A stretch of 43,925 bases of DNA from JBCCQH01 sp039024435 (GCA_039024435.1 JBCCQH010000063.1:1-43925); one strand, 5' to 3'; shown: positions 8,497 to 18,727, counted from the stretch's first letter. Notes: generated by a model not told the origin, from the letters alone. A program made the numbers and translations.

Positions 8497-9398
8497 TCAG
8501 CGGCGAGCAAAGTCATTCGTTGCGACGGCCCCACTGCCGCCCAGGTCGCCGTCGGTCCAAGCGATGTCTCCTTGGGGCAACAACCGCATCGCCATATCTC
8601 CGATTGCGACGAAACTGCCATCACCAAGTTGGATGACCTGGTTGGGCTTGCCCGCGACGAGGGAGGGGAGATGGGGAGGTGTGCGTTTCCGGGTACAAGG
8701 GTATCCCCGACTGGGTCGGTGCGCACGACGAAGAAACGCAGATCGGCATCGGCATGCGGCGGCGCCTCGTTGACGGTGCCCGCCAGCACAAATCCGCCAT
8801 CGGAAGCATTGGCAACGGCTCTTCCCAAGTCCAGGTGGGGATCTCCGTAGCCTTGGGTAAAGTCGAGCTGGCCATCGGCACTGGCCTTCCACAAGGTGAT
8901 CATTGAATTGCGCTGGGTGGTATCGGGCAGTGCCGTGCCCACGCTGGCTACACCACGGTCGTCGGTAGCAACGATGCCCTCGGGAAATTCGGAACCGGGA
9001 GTTCCGAAGGTAGTTTCGAAAACGACATCGCCATTGCCCTCCAGCTTCAATAGCCAGATAGCGTCGCAACCGGCTCCCTTGCTCCAAGTCGCCCCACAAA
9101 GCCAAAAATGGCCATCGGTGGCAGGGGCGAGGAAACCGCCAAATCTATTGCTGGGACCACCGTAGAAGCGGGACCAGAGCAGGTCGCCCTGCGCAGACAC
9201 CCGACACACCCACAATTCGGACGCGTCGCCCAGCGCATTGGTAAGGCTGGTGCCCGCCACCATGAGGTCGCCCTCCGGAGTTTCCATCACAGAATAGAAG
9301 CGTTCCGTAAACGCACCGCCCAATTGCAGTCGAAAAGTGGACTGGGCCATCCCAGTCGGGAAGGAAAAGGCGTGGATCAGGGTGGTGAGTGGCCTCAT
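8497..9398 (-). pseudogene. Beta-propeller-like repeat protein, interrupted by a frameshift
   Basis: The first ~240 residues, from MRPLTTLIHAFSF, contain repeats typical of bacterial propellers of the delta-60/SBBP kind: GDLMVAGTSLTNALGDASEL, GHFWLCGATWSKGAGCDAIW, GGFVLAGTVNEAPPHADADL. Around 8655-8680, in a C/T-rich run on the minus strand, the pattern jumps to another frame. There it continues correctly with SLVAGKPNQVIQLGDGSFVA, IGDMAMRLLPQGDIAWTDG and a stop at 8497. Without the jump, the first frame runs on to 8484 as low-similarity Ser/Arg-rich sequence. It is either a true one-base indel that truncates the gene or a sequencing error in the homopolymer-like run. The N-terminus is a weak signal peptide. 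Confidence 0.7.
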
Positions 9399-9642
9399 TG
9401 GTGCGGGTTGGCCGACCGATATTCCTGAGTGAAATCTATTTTGAAATACGTCCTCTAAATCGCGGACAGGAACCTGGCATCTGTGTGGCGGAAGAGAGGA
9501 CTCCAGACATTACGGAACAATTCTGTTTTCCTTCCTCAAAGATTAGCCTTGGACGCCAGCCCGAGGAATTTTCGCGTCTTATTTTTCAGATTGAAGTCGG
9601 CAGGGATAACCGGCATTGAGGATGCATCCCAAGCGCACGAGC

Positions 9643-10902
9643 TCAGTTCCGCTTTTCATAGTTTGCCACGACCGCTACGACTTGCACCGCTATGCTGATC
9701 GGATACGAGGTCGCTGGATTGCGGAAGCCTAAGTACAAGGTCCCTGAGTGGGCGCCATTTACTTCGACTACTCCTGAGGTATAGTTTTGACGGGAGCAGT
9801 CGCCGTAGTACCGGTAGCGATCATGGTTTTCAAAGTTGGCGGCGTTCCAGGAGTCCAGCACAAAAACATCACAATAGGCCTCTCCCGGTGGCTGGGACAG
9901 CATCCCAATGAGGTTGGCGGTAATGCCCGAAGCATCGATGGCGCGGGACAGCTCCCCCGCCAGTTCAAATGAAGCCGCCACCCGATTGATGTCGGCTTCG
10001 TTTTGGTAGGCACTGAATTCATAGTACCAGCGAATGGTATTGTGGGGAAGCTTGACCGGCAGCACAATGCGGGATTTTCCCAGGCCTGTAAAATTTCTAA
10101 ATCCACCATTGACCACAAATTTTTGGGTGCTGCAGACCGTGCGGGTTCCGTAAGAAATGTCGTAGTTCACATTGCCTCCATCGGCGTCCCACTCTTGGCA
10201 GAGTTCAAGAAGTTGCCCGTTTTGGTACACGCATTCCTGTTGTTTGAGCCCATTCTGATAGTACCAAGTTGCGGTTCCGTGTACAATGTCGGGATTTTCG
10301 CTCAACAGTTTTCCCTCCCATTGCAGCTCCCCCGATTTGTAATAGTCCTGGACCCAACCCTTTGGCTTGCCATCTTGGTAGACGATGTGGCGCTTGAAAG
10401 CGATGTACCTCTCGTCGTCGGTTTCGTGCCAGTCTTTGTCGTAGTTGATTTCCCATTCCCCATCTTTTTTGCCATTGCAGGTCATGTTGTGCTGGCGCAG
10501 GTGAATGGTGAACTCCCGATCACTTTCGGGGGAGATCTGGTGAAATCTCTTGGTTACATAGTTGCGGCTTGCATTGCCAGTATTTCCTTTGTCGGCGTAC
10601 TGGATATCAAATGCATTGTATTGATCCACGTACAGGGGTTGCTCTCCAGAGAATCCGGCGTTGCATCCATCAATCGTTGCGTGATAATAGTAGTTCCTCC
10701 CCTCTTCGATTCGGTTCAGAATGGTTTTGGTGGCATTTGATTCAATTTTATACCAGCCCGCCGTTTTCCAGCACTGGCAATTGTCGTCGTAGAATCCGAT
10801 TGCGATGCGTATCGGGCGATGACCGTCATTGAAAAATTTCAGTTGGCCTAAGCCTGAGGAATAAAAAATGGAAAATAGAATGATCGAAAGACAAATTTTC
10901 AT
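9643..10902 (-). CDS. Secreted protein with DUF1036-like domain and MORN_2-type repeats
   Basis: 419 residues from the ATG at 10902, which gives a clear signal peptide (MKICLSIILFSIFYSSGLGQ); the upstream ATG adds seven residues. Residues about 20-85 resemble DUF1036, with FFNDGHRPIRIAIGFYDD, a Cys pair and WYKIESNATKTI before a YYYHA strand. Residues about 165-235 contain repeats of the MORN_2 pattern: KPKGWVQDYYKSGELQWEGK, GTATWYYQNGLKQQECVYQN, GQLLELCQEWDADGG. The C-terminal 170 residues are beta-rich with several Cys and FRNPATSYPISIAVQVVAVV; unrecognised. MORN_2 repeats are common in exported Bacteroidota proteins and in some toxin immunity proteins. Location outside the cytoplasm is likely; function unknown. 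Confidence 0.75.
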   Translation of the reverse strand: MKICLSIILFSIFYSSGLGQLKFFNDGHRPIRIAIGFYDDNCQCWKTAGWYKIESNATKTILNRIEEGRNYYYHATIDGCNAGFSGEQPLYVDQYNAFDIQYADKGNTGNASRNYVTKRFHQISPESDREFTIHLRQHNMTCNGKKDGEWEINYDKDWHETDDERYIAFKRHIVYQDGKPKGWVQDYYKSGELQWEGKLLSENPDIVHGTATWYYQNGLKQQECVYQNGQLLELCQEWDADGGNVNYDISYGTRTVCSTQKFVVNGGFRNFTGLGKSRIVLPVKLPHNTIRWYYEFSAYQNEADINRVAASFELAGELSRAIDASGITANLIGMLSQPPGEAYCDVFVLDSWNAANFENHDRYRYYGDCSRQNYTSGVVEVNGAHSGTLYLGFRNPATSYPISIAVQVVAVVANYEKRN

Positions 10903-11274
10903 GAAGCACGAGTTTTCGGTCAATTTGAAAATTTTTTAGAAAAGATGCCATTTTTATCGGGCGGATTTTGGTCTTGGTATGCGAAAAGCAGGTGTTCGTA
11001 TGCATCAGCAAAACTGCCGTGGAGATCCAAACCGGGTGAGTGCGGGTCTGGACTGTTCTTTTTCGCAGGGCGGATTGGGCCGTCGTGTTGGCGAGGATTG
11101 GAGCGCGCTTGGCGGAAGTTCTTTGCGGTACATTGCTCGGAAGCTGACCGCATTCATTGGAATGTGATTGGGCGGGATAAGATTGAAAAATATGCTTGTC
11201 CGTAACTTTGCCACAAGTTTTGACGCGACATGTCAAACCTAGGTATGAGATTAGTGCGAAAGCATTAATAATCA
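10903..11274. other. Intergenic stretch between divergent genes
   Basis: About 370 bases with no convincing gene. Short open frames occur on both strands but none has a recognisable start context or domain. The only clear element is the promoter-like TTG/TAACTTTG pair near its right end. Confidence 0.5.
11183..11210 (+). promoter_or_regulatory. Bacteroidota-type promoter upstream of the transposase remnant
   Basis: TTG at 11183-11185, 17 bases, then TAACTTTG at 11203-11210, an exact TAnnTTTG -7 box. Transcription would begin near 11217, about 58 bases before the start at 11275. The -33 box is only partly conserved. Confidence 0.45.
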
Positions 11275-12300
11275 ATGAATCTATCCAAATTTATTTCCGA
11301 ATTCCCCGACGAAAAATCCTGTCGGGCTCACTTTGCTGAACTTCGCAAGCAAAAAGGGGTCACTTGCAAACGTTGCCAACATCACGAACACTACTGGTTG
11401 GCTTCGAAATCAATGTTTCAATGCAAAAAATGCCGATTTCGGACAACCCTCCGTAGTGGAACCGTCATGGAGAACTCCAAACTTCCATTTCGCTATTGGT
11501 ACATGGCCATGCACCTGCTCACTTCTAGCAAAAAGAGCTTTTCCGCCCGGGAATTCCAGCAGCAAATTGGCCACAAGCGATACGAGCCGATCTGGGCGAT
11601 GCTGCACAAAATCCGAAGGATCATGGGCCAGCAAGATTCAGGCAAAAAGCCTAAGGGCTGGGTGGGATTCGACGAAGGATTTTTCGAGGTCCAAACCAGC
11701 AAAGAAAAAAGTGCCTCGCTCAAGTGCGGACGCGGCAGCCAGCGGCAAGCAAAGATTCTGGTAATGGCTGATTTGGAATTGGTCCGAGAGCTCCAAAACA
11801 TGCTAAAACCAGACGTTTTGGATGTTTCCGAATGAAGGTTATTCCAGACACAGCCGCGGAAACCATCACCGCTGAGGCCCGGAAGGCGGTCATCTCGAAG
11901 GCCAGTATTGTCACCGATTATTTCAGTGCCTACTACCAATGGAAGAGAATTTCGCCGAACATACGCCAGTAAGTGCCGAAGGCGCTGATGCGGCAAAACT
12001 GCTTCCCTGGGTCCACAACGCGATCTTCAATGCCAAGCGCAATGGAGACTTTCGCCTGATCGAAGATCCCGTGCCCGACCTCAAGCGGACACTGAGGAAA
12101 GTCTGTCCTGAGGGAGGAAGGATCCCACCACCGGCAAGCGCATTACCGCGCTATCCGCCTGCACTGCATGCACGGATCTTGCATCCGTTCGAAAAACGTA
12201 CGCCGCCACGGAATGCTTGTCCCGACAGAGGAGGGATCGAGCAATCCCGGCGCCTATTTGCAGGGCAAATTTCTTCTGAACCTGAACCTGATTGACCTCG
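11275..12300 (+). pseudogene. IS1595-family (ISXO2-like) transposase, decayed
   Basis: The first frame (11275-11835, 186 residues) shows the family's N-terminal zinc ribbon (CKRC...CKKC) and the start of the DDE nuclease fold (GWVGFDEGFFEV, first Asp). The reading then shifts near 11820: another frame gives MKVIPDTAAETITAEARKAV and TDYFSAYYQW, the region of the second catalytic Asp, ending at a stop near 11970. A third frame resumes with VSAEGADAAKLLPWVHNAIF, matching the family's LPWVH region. At least two frameshifts therefore separate homologous segments, and beyond about 12050 the match is lost. Inverted ends and a target duplication were not found. This is a dead insertion, not an active element. 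Confidence 0.75.
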
Positions 12301-12372
12301 CGCGCTGCGGGCAAAAAAATTCAATTGCCCCGTAACTACCTTGGCTTAACCCAAATTCTCCGGCCCAATCTT

Positions 12373-14205
12373 CTATCCTTCCGGCACAACCACCTCAAAA
12401 CTCGTCCCTTGTCCGACTTGGCTGGTCATTTTGACCCGGCCGCCCAGTTTCTCGGCTCCGGTCTTGACGATGTAGAGGCCGAGGCCGCTGCCTTCGGAGT
12501 CGTTGCTGCCGCGGTAAAACATGTCGAACACCTTGTCCTGAATGTCGTCCGGAATGCCGGGGCCATTGTCGGTGACGAATAGGCAACGCTGGTTCGGGGC
12601 AGCGGCGGTTGCCAACTCCACGTAGCGATCCGCGCCGGTGGGGCGGTGGTAATTCACTGCGTTGTGGACCAGGTTTTGCACCACCGATTCCAGGATTTTG
12701 CGGTCGGAGACCAGCACGACATCGTCCGGAATCGTACAGCGCAGCTCGATTCCGCGTTCGGCGGCAACTTGCTCGAACGATTCGAAAATCTCCCGGCAAA
12801 AATCCCGCAGGGCAAAAGCGTGCCGGTTTACCCGGCCCTCCTGCATCACACTCACTTCCAGCAGCCCCATCAGCACCGAGTGGAGCTTCGCAGTCTTCTT
12901 GCGCATCAGGCTGAGGTATTGGCCCATGGTCGCGTCCGGGTTGTCCGCCTGGGCGAGGTCGAGCAAGCCCTGAAGGGAATTGAGCGGCGCCTTCAGGTCG
13001 TGGGAAGCCTTGTAGACAAAGGTGTCCAGTTCGCGCATTTTGTATTGTAATTGCCGCTCGGTTTCCTTTTGCTGGTGAATGTCCCGCAACAGCCCGATGC
13101 TGCCCAGCACCTCTCCATTTTCGCCGATCAGCCGGGTCGAACTGTTTTGGAACCACCGGATTTCGCCGCTTTTCCGCACGATTTGAATCTCGTACTGGTC
13201 GGCCAGGGGGGCCGTTTTGCGCTGGGCAAGGCGCTCCGCCATGAACGCCTGCCCCGCTTCATTGAGGAGTTGCCGGGAGGCATATTTTCCCAGCAACTCT
13301 TTCGGGGCGTAGCCGGTCAGTTCGCAGAGGCGGGCATTGACGAATACGATGCGGTCCTCGACGTCCACGTGGAGCAGCCCATCGTTCAAGTGCTCCACGA
13401 GCTGCTGGTAGCGGCGTTCGCTGGCCAGCAACTTTTGCCGGGCTTCGACCTCCTGGCTGATGTCGCGCGCGGTGATCACGTAAACTGGAATGCCCTGCGG
13501 AGCCAGCAAGGTCAAACTGATAAACACGTAGATGACCGAACCATCCTTGCGTTTCCACTGCCGCTCACCGATGTGCATCTCCTGTTTTTCCCAGACCTGG
13601 GCCAGAAACCCGTCGATGGATTGCTTTTCGTGGAATACGAAGTCATAGATATAAAGATTGCGCAGGTCTTCTGGTGCGTAGCCCAGGTACTTGAAAAATG
13701 CCGGATTGGCGTAGAGGACGCGCTTGGTTGCGGCATTGAGGAGGTAGATTGCCTCTTCTGATTTCTGGAAAAACAAGCGGTAGTACTCGTCGTAATTCTC
13801 GATGCAGTAGGACTCCTGATCGGAATCGGTAATTTCCCGGGCGATGAGCAGGATGCCCTCGGACTGGCCCTGGGTGGCGGGAATGATGTAAAGGGACTGG
13901 CGGACCGGAATCTCGGCCCCGTCGCGGTTGAGGAGCACCGATTCGCCGCTCCACTGGCCGGAAACTCGGGCCTGGGGCAACACCACCTTGAGCGTGTACT
14001 GCGAAGCCCAGCGGGGACGAAACTGCCGCATGCTCATAGCGGGTGCGAGGGCGTCAATGCCGAGCAGGCGCAATCCGGCCAGATTGATGTAGGAAATTGG
14101 GCCCTCGATACTGGTGATCAACACCAGATCATCCGAGGAATCGAGGCTGGAGAGCAATTGGCTTACGTGTGCGCCCCGCATGGGGGGAGTCGCGGAATTG
14201 TCCAC
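12373..14205 (-). CDS. Soluble multi-PAS sensor histidine kinase
   Basis: 610 residues with no transmembrane segment. Three PAS/PAC modules lie in order at about 16-130, 140-262 and 270-385 (GILLIAREITDSD, IPVYVITARDIS and GSIGLLRDIHQQ close them). The HisKA dimerisation helix follows with phospho-acceptor His402 in YKASHDLKAPLNS. The HATPase_c domain is at about 490-608, with VVQNLVHNAVNY (N box), DNGPGIPDD (G1) and GSGLGLYIVKTGAEKLGG (G2). It should autophosphorylate in response to a cytoplasmic signal and pass phosphate to a response regulator, which is not adjacent, so it is an orphan kinase. Neighbours give no clue to its target. Confidence 0.93.
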   Translation of the reverse strand: MDNSATPPMRGAHVSQLLSSLDSSDDLVLITSIEGPISYINLAGLRLLGIDALAPAMSMRQFRPRWASQYTLKVVLPQARVSGQWSGESVLLNRDGAEIPVRQSLYIIPATQGQSEGILLIAREITDSDQESYCIENYDEYYRLFFQKSEEAIYLLNAATKRVLYANPAFFKYLGYAPEDLRNLYIYDFVFHEKQSIDGFLAQVWEKQEMHIGERQWKRKDGSVIYVFISLTLLAPQGIPVYVITARDISQEVEARQKLLASERRYQQLVEHLNDGLLHVDVEDRIVFVNARLCELTGYAPKELLGKYASRQLLNEAGQAFMAERLAQRKTAPLADQYEIQIVRKSGEIRWFQNSSTRLIGENGEVLGSIGLLRDIHQQKETERQLQYKMRELDTFVYKASHDLKAPLNSLQGLLDLAQADNPDATMGQYLSLMRKKTAKLHSVLMGLLEVSVMQEGRVNRHAFALRDFCREIFESFEQVAAERGIELRCTIPDDVVLVSDRKILESVVQNLVHNAVNYHRPTGADRYVELATAAAPNQRCLFVTDNGPGIPDDIQDKVFDMFYRGSNDSEGSGLGLYIVKTGAEKLGGRVKMTSQVGQGTSFEVVVPEG

Positions 14206-14851
14206 AGAAAATAAAGGTTGGTCGACGATAATTACAACTGAGGAAAACGTAAAGTCGGACTTTCGGGGTTCTTAGAGGCGGTTTAAAATTGCCTGGTGAA
14301 ATTTACTAGCGCAGATTTTTTTGTCCATCGAAGCTCATTTTGGAGTCCATAGCCCGAGCTATGGGCGAGAAAATAGCTGAAGCGAGGCGGAAAAAGATGC
14401 CCTAGCAAAATCACAGGATTAAATTTAAACAGCCTCTTAGCGCTGCTACAATTCAATGTGCAAGGAATTTGCCGCAATTCCAAAGGGGGCGGGGGGGCAA
14501 GCATCGTCTTCTCCACGCCACGACCCTAGTACCGGTTGATCCGATTTACCGGCAGATATTACTTCCACCGTGCCCCGGATATCGCCTCAGAAAAAGGGCA
14601 GAAGAAAACCTGCGTGGCGGCCCATCGGCGCCAAAATCAATTCCCATTCCCGCCCGGGAGCATTGTCGGTGTAATCTGAGCGACAATCCACCCGCCGATT
14701 GTTGGCAATAATGGACGCTTTCTTTCACCATGCGGAATCGTGCCTAAAAAATTGTATTTTGCACTCAGTTTAACCGCGCTCTGAAGCTATTTATTCTCCA
14801 TTTGAAGCTATTGTCTCTGAGTATTCGTTATCAACCAACTATTTACTCTTC
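14206..14851. other. Intergenic region holding a MITE-like element
   Basis: About 650 bases between divergent genes. 14271-14440 is an element with terminal inverted repeats (separate entry). The remainder, 14441-14851, has a run of G residues near 14485-14495 and AT-rich sequence before the gene at 14852, but no convincing gene. A TATTTTG box near 14755-14761 is one base short of the TAnnTTTG consensus. Confidence 0.5.
14271..14440. mobile_element. MITE-like element, ~170 bp with imperfect terminal inverted repeats
   Basis: Left end CTTAGAGGCGGTTTAAAATT (14271-14290). The complement of the right end (14420-14440) reads CTAAGAGGCTGTTTAAATTT, agreeing at roughly 17 of 20 positions. Inside is a small hairpin, CCATAGC at 14347-14353 and GCTATGG at 14358-14364. 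Nothing inside codes for a protein. The architecture fits a miniature inverted-repeat element mobilised by a transposase elsewhere; no clear target duplication is seen. Confidence 0.5.
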
Positions 14852-17800
14852 ATGAAACGTATTTTTGCAGTTCTGCTTGCCATTCCGGTGTTCAGCGCAT
14901 TTCTCATTGCCCAAACTCCCGAATGGGTCGAACGCATGAACGATCCCAATGCGGACTTTTACGAGACCGTGCAGCTCGCCGAAGCCTACTTTGATCAGGT
15001 CGGCACCGGCAAAGGTACCGGCTGGAAAGTCTTCAAGCGCTGGGAATACTGGGCCGAAACCCACCTCGACGAAGACCGCACCCTGCGCCGGTGGTACGCT
15101 ACCGAGGACATCATGCGCGAATACTTTGCGAGCCATCCCGAGATGACCAACGCCCGCCGCAATTCCACCAACGGCAGTTGGAACCAGCTCGGACCCATCG
15201 TCCTGCCGGCCAACGGTACTGGCCAACCCAACGGCCTCGGCCGCACCACCGCCATCGCCTTTCACCCCACCAACGCCAACAATATCTACGTCGCCACCCC
15301 TTCCGGCGGCTTCTGGTACACTACGGACTACGGCAACAGTTGGAACGAATCCAGTGTGGGCTTCACCCGCCTGGGCCTCTCTTCCATCGTCCTGCATCCC
15401 TCCACTCCAAACATCATCTACGCCGCGACCGGCGACCGTGACGGTGGCGACACCCCCGGCTACGGCGTCTGGCGCTCCACCGACAACGGTGCGACCTGGA
15501 ACCCGCACAATACCGGTATGGGCAACCGCACCACCTACGAGATCCTGATGCATCCGACCAATTCGAACATCATGCTCGCTTCTACCAACGACCGCGTGTG
15601 GCGCACGGTCAACGGCGGCGCCAACTGGACGGCGACGTACTCCGGCCCCGAGGACTTCAAAGACCTCGCTTTCCACCCGACCGACCCGAACATCGTGTAC
15701 GCGGCCGGCAACGATTTCTTCCGTTCTACGGACAATGGCCAAAGCTGGACCCAGGTCACCAACGGTGTCCCCACCGGCACCCAGCGCATCGCCATCGCCA
15801 CTTCCGTGGCCAGCCCCAATACCGTCTACCTGATCGCCGGTGACGGCGGTGGCTTGGAAGGCTTTTACCGTTCTACCAACAGTGGGGCCAGTTTCACCCA
15901 GCGTTCCAATACGCCAAATATCCTGGGCTACGGCACCACCGGAGGTACCGGCAGCCAGGCGTGGTACGACCTCGTCGCCATCGGTGACCCCGGCAATTCG
16001 GACCACATCACCATTGGCGGCATCAATATTTGGGAAACTTTTGACGGCGGACAAACCTGGAGCATCGTCGCCCACTGGACCGGGGGCGGGGGCAATCCGG
16101 CCATCCACGCGGACCAGCACGTACTCGAATATTCTCCCCACACCGGTCACCTATGGAACGGCAACGACGGCGGCGTTTACTACACCATTGATGCGGGGGC
16201 TTCCTGGATCGACGTGAGCAGCGATCTTGCCATCGCCCAGGTGTACAAAATCGGTCAGTCCCAGCAGACGCGCGACCTCGTGATCAATGGCTACCAGGAC
16301 AACGGCACTGGCATCTACCGCGGCACCGGCGGCTGGTGGACCGAAATCGGCGGCGACGGCATGGAATGCATCATCGACTACACCGATGACAACTACATGT
16401 ACGGCGCGCTCTACTACGGCGACATCCGCCGCTCCACCAATGCGGGCAACACCTTCGGGGGCATCACCGGCACCATCTCCGAATCCGGCGCCTGGGTGAC
16501 GCCTTACAAATTGCACCCCACTGACCCCAACATCATGTTCGTCGGGATGAACAACATGTGGCGTTCGAACAACGTCAAAGCCGGCACGCCCACTTTTACC
16601 CAGATCTCCACCATCGCTGGGGGCAATACCATCCGCGACATCGCCATCGCCCCCTCAGATCCCAATACCATTTACATTACGCGCAGCGGCTCGAACAACT
16701 TCTACCGCAGCACGAATGCCATGGGCGGCAGCCCGACCTGGACCAACCTTGACGGCAACCTTCCGCTGGGCGGCACTCCGACCGACATCGAGATCGACCC
16801 GACCGATCCCACCCACGTGTGGATCACGATGGGGACCAATGTCTACGAGTCCTTCAACTCCGGCGGCTCCTGGGCCGACATCAGCACCAACTTGCCCGGC
16901 ATCACCACCCGGACACTCGTCTACGACCAGCGTTCCACCAACGATGCCCTTTACGTGGGCTCCGACCTCGGCGTCTGGTACAAGGACAACGCCAATACCA
17001 ACTGGGTCCAGTTCTCCAATGGTCTCCCGAACGTCGAGATCACCGAACTGGAGATCTATTACGATCCCACCTGCGCGGGCAACGACATGTTGCGTGCCGG
17101 CACCTACGGCCGCGGCCTTTGGGAGTCCGACCTGCGCGATCCAGGCAATGTCCCGCCGATTGCCTGTCTGAGCGGTACGCCGACCGAGCCTTGCGTGGGC
17201 CAGGTCGTCACCCTGAGCGATGAGTCGGCCTACACGCCGACCTCCTGGGCCTGGACCATCACGCCGGCCACCTTCAACTACGTGAACACCACCAACGGTA
17301 CCAGTCAAAATCCGCAGGTAGAGTTCACCGCTACCGGAACCTACACGATTACCCTGACCGCCACCAACGTCAATGGCTCGGACGTGGCGACCCAGACGAA
17401 CTATATCAATGTCACCGGTTCGGCTTTGACCTTGCCCATCTCGGAAGATTTCGAGACGGCCACGGCTTGTGCCACCACCAACAACTGCGGCGCTACCAAT
17501 TGCGCCCTCCCCAACGGCTGGATCAACGAGCTCAACGGCACCGTGGACATCCACGACTGGCGCATTGATGCGGGGGGAACGCCTTCTTCGAACACGGGAC
17601 CGTCCGTGGACTTCAATCCGGGCACGGCCACCGGCAATTATGCCTACACCGAGGCTTCGGGTAGCTGCACCAGCGTCGAAGCCCACATGGTCAGCCCGTG
17701 CGTAGACTTGCGGACGGTATCGAATCCGGAGTTGACCTTTGCTTACCACATGTTTGGGGCAAGCATGGGGGAATTGCACCTCGATGTGCAGTCGGCCGGC

Positions 17801-18514
17801 GTTTGGACCCTGGACGTAATGACGGTCCTCAGTGGGGATCTGGGCAATTCCTGGCAGACCCGCACCGTCAACCTGGCGGCATTTGTGGGCAATGTCGTGC
17901 GGATCCGTTTCCGCGGGCGGACCGGAACCGGTTTCGCCTCGGACATGGCGATTGACGACATCAGCATTGTAGAAAGCCCGATTCTGAATGGTGAGTGGAT
18001 TTCGCTCTTGGGCGAATTTGTCCCGCAAGCCGGCAACGAGATTTCTTGGGAACCGGCGGGCGATGAAGACGCCACCGAGTGGATCCTCGAAAAGCAAATG
18101 GAAGCCAACCAGTTTGCCGAATTGGATCGCTTCTCGGTCGTGCCGGGCAAGGCCCATTATGAGCACCTGGACGAGCAGCCCTTCAACGGCCTGAATGTCT
18201 ACCGGCTCCGAATGCTGGACCAAAATGGCCAGATTCAGGATGCGGGTCAGGTCGAGGTCATGAGTATCTGGGACGGTGAAAGCGTCAACGTGTTCCCGAA
18301 CCCTCACAATGGTCAACTCAATCTCAAGGTGCAGGCCACGCGCAGCGAAACCGTCACCGTGCGAATTTTTGACCTCATGGGCAAGGAAGTCTACCAGCAG
18401 CCGATCTCGGTCCGCGAAGGCTTGGAAATCCACCGCTTTGACCTCAGCCGCCTGGATGCGGGCGTCTACTTCTTCCGCTACAAGGACCAAAGCGTCAAGG
18501 TGGTGCAGCTTTAA
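14852..18514 (+). CDS. Secreted sortilin-like BNR propeller protein with PKD, MAM-like and T9SS type A sorting domains
   Basis: 1220 residues. Signal peptide MKRIFAVLLAIPVFSAFLIA. Residues about 95-760 are repeats of the VPS10/sialidase BNR kind, with recurring FYRSTNSGASFT, WRSTDNGATWNP, IWETFDGGQTWS and 'PTDPNIVYA' motifs. About 775-860 is a PKD domain (YTPTSWAWTITP and GTYTITLTATNVNGSD). About 870-1045 is a MAM/concanavalin-like domain (PISEDFETA, SDMAIDDISIVE). The last ~75 residues form the type A T9SS signal: VFPNPHNGQLNLKVQA, RIFDLMGKEVYQQ, LDAGVYFFRYKDQSVKVVQL. It is expected to cross the outer membrane by the type IX system and be anchored or released. Substrate unknown; such proteins are usually adhesins or hydrolases. 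Confidence 0.93.
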   Translation: MKRIFAVLLAIPVFSAFLIAQTPEWVERMNDPNADFYETVQLAEAYFDQVGTGKGTGWKVFKRWEYWAETHLDEDRTLRRWYATEDIMREYFASHPEMTNARRNSTNGSWNQLGPIVLPANGTGQPNGLGRTTAIAFHPTNANNIYVATPSGGFWYTTDYGNSWNESSVGFTRLGLSSIVLHPSTPNIIYAATGDRDGGDTPGYGVWRSTDNGATWNPHNTGMGNRTTYEILMHPTNSNIMLASTNDRVWRTVNGGANWTATYSGPEDFKDLAFHPTDPNIVYAAGNDFFRSTDNGQSWTQVTNGVPTGTQRIAIATSVASPNTVYLIAGDGGGLEGFYRSTNSGASFTQRSNTPNILGYGTTGGTGSQAWYDLVAIGDPGNSDHITIGGINIWETFDGGQTWSIVAHWTGGGGNPAIHADQHVLEYSPHTGHLWNGNDGGVYYTIDAGASWIDVSSDLAIAQVYKIGQSQQTRDLVINGYQDNGTGIYRGTGGWWTEIGGDGMECIIDYTDDNYMYGALYYGDIRRSTNAGNTFGGITGTISESGAWVTPYKLHPTDPNIMFVGMNNMWRSNNVKAGTPTFTQISTIAGGNTIRDIAIAPSDPNTIYITRSGSNNFYRSTNAMGGSPTWTNLDGNLPLGGTPTDIEIDPTDPTHVWITMGTNVYESFNSGGSWADISTNLPGITTRTLVYDQRSTNDALYVGSDLGVWYKDNANTNWVQFSNGLPNVEITELEIYYDPTCAGNDMLRAGTYGRGLWESDLRDPGNVPPIACLSGTPTEPCVGQVVTLSDESAYTPTSWAWTITPATFNYVNTTNGTSQNPQVEFTATGTYTITLTATNVNGSDVATQTNYINVTGSALTLPISEDFETATACATTNNCGATNCALPNGWINELNGTVDIHDWRIDAGGTPSSNTGPSVDFNPGTATGNYAYTEASGSCTSVEAHMVSPCVDLRTVSNPELTFAYHMFGASMGELHLDVQSAGVWTLDVMTVLSGDLGNSWQTRTVNLAAFVGNVVRIRFRGRTGTGFASDMAIDDISIVESPILNGEWISLLGEFVPQAGNEISWEPAGDEDATEWILEKQMEANQFAELDRFSVVPGKAHYEHLDEQPFNGLNVYRLRMLDQNGQIQDAGQVEVMSIWDGESVNVFPNPHNGQLNLKVQATRSETVTVRIFDLMGKEVYQQPISVREGLEIHRFDLSRLDAGVYFFRYKDQSVKVVQL

Positions 18515-18578
18515 TCGGTGCCCATTCCGACTCAGTTAAAAACAAAAATGACGCTCCCCGGGGCGGCCTTGCAAAGAA

Positions 18579-18624
18579 CGAAAATCGGCATTACCGCGCA
18601 ACGGAGGCCGATTTTCGCCTTTTC
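18579..18624 (+). terminator. Rho-independent terminator after the T9SS protein gene
   Basis: An 11-base perfect stem, CGAAAATCGGC at 18579-18589 with its complement at 18607-18617, loop of 17, followed by CCTTTT. It lies 65 bases past the stop at 18514. Confidence 0.7.
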
Positions 18625-18727
18625 AGGAGAGTCCATCCTAATGAAATCCTAAGCAACTGATCCACTTGAGCAGCCCGAACGGGCCGATCTCAAACTTGTC
18701 TAGAAATCTATACGCGCCTGTATAGGA

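Noticed and set aside
11275..11835. Intact IS1595 transposase
   Set aside because: The frame stops before the second catalytic region, and the rest continues in two other frames.
14843..16150. 435-residue open frame on the minus strand
   Set aside because: Shadow of the secreted propeller gene; no signal, no domain, Gly/Val-rich.
16655..18490. 611-residue open frame on the minus strand
   Set aside because: It is antisense to the BNR/PKD/T9SS gene; low-complexity composition with no domain.
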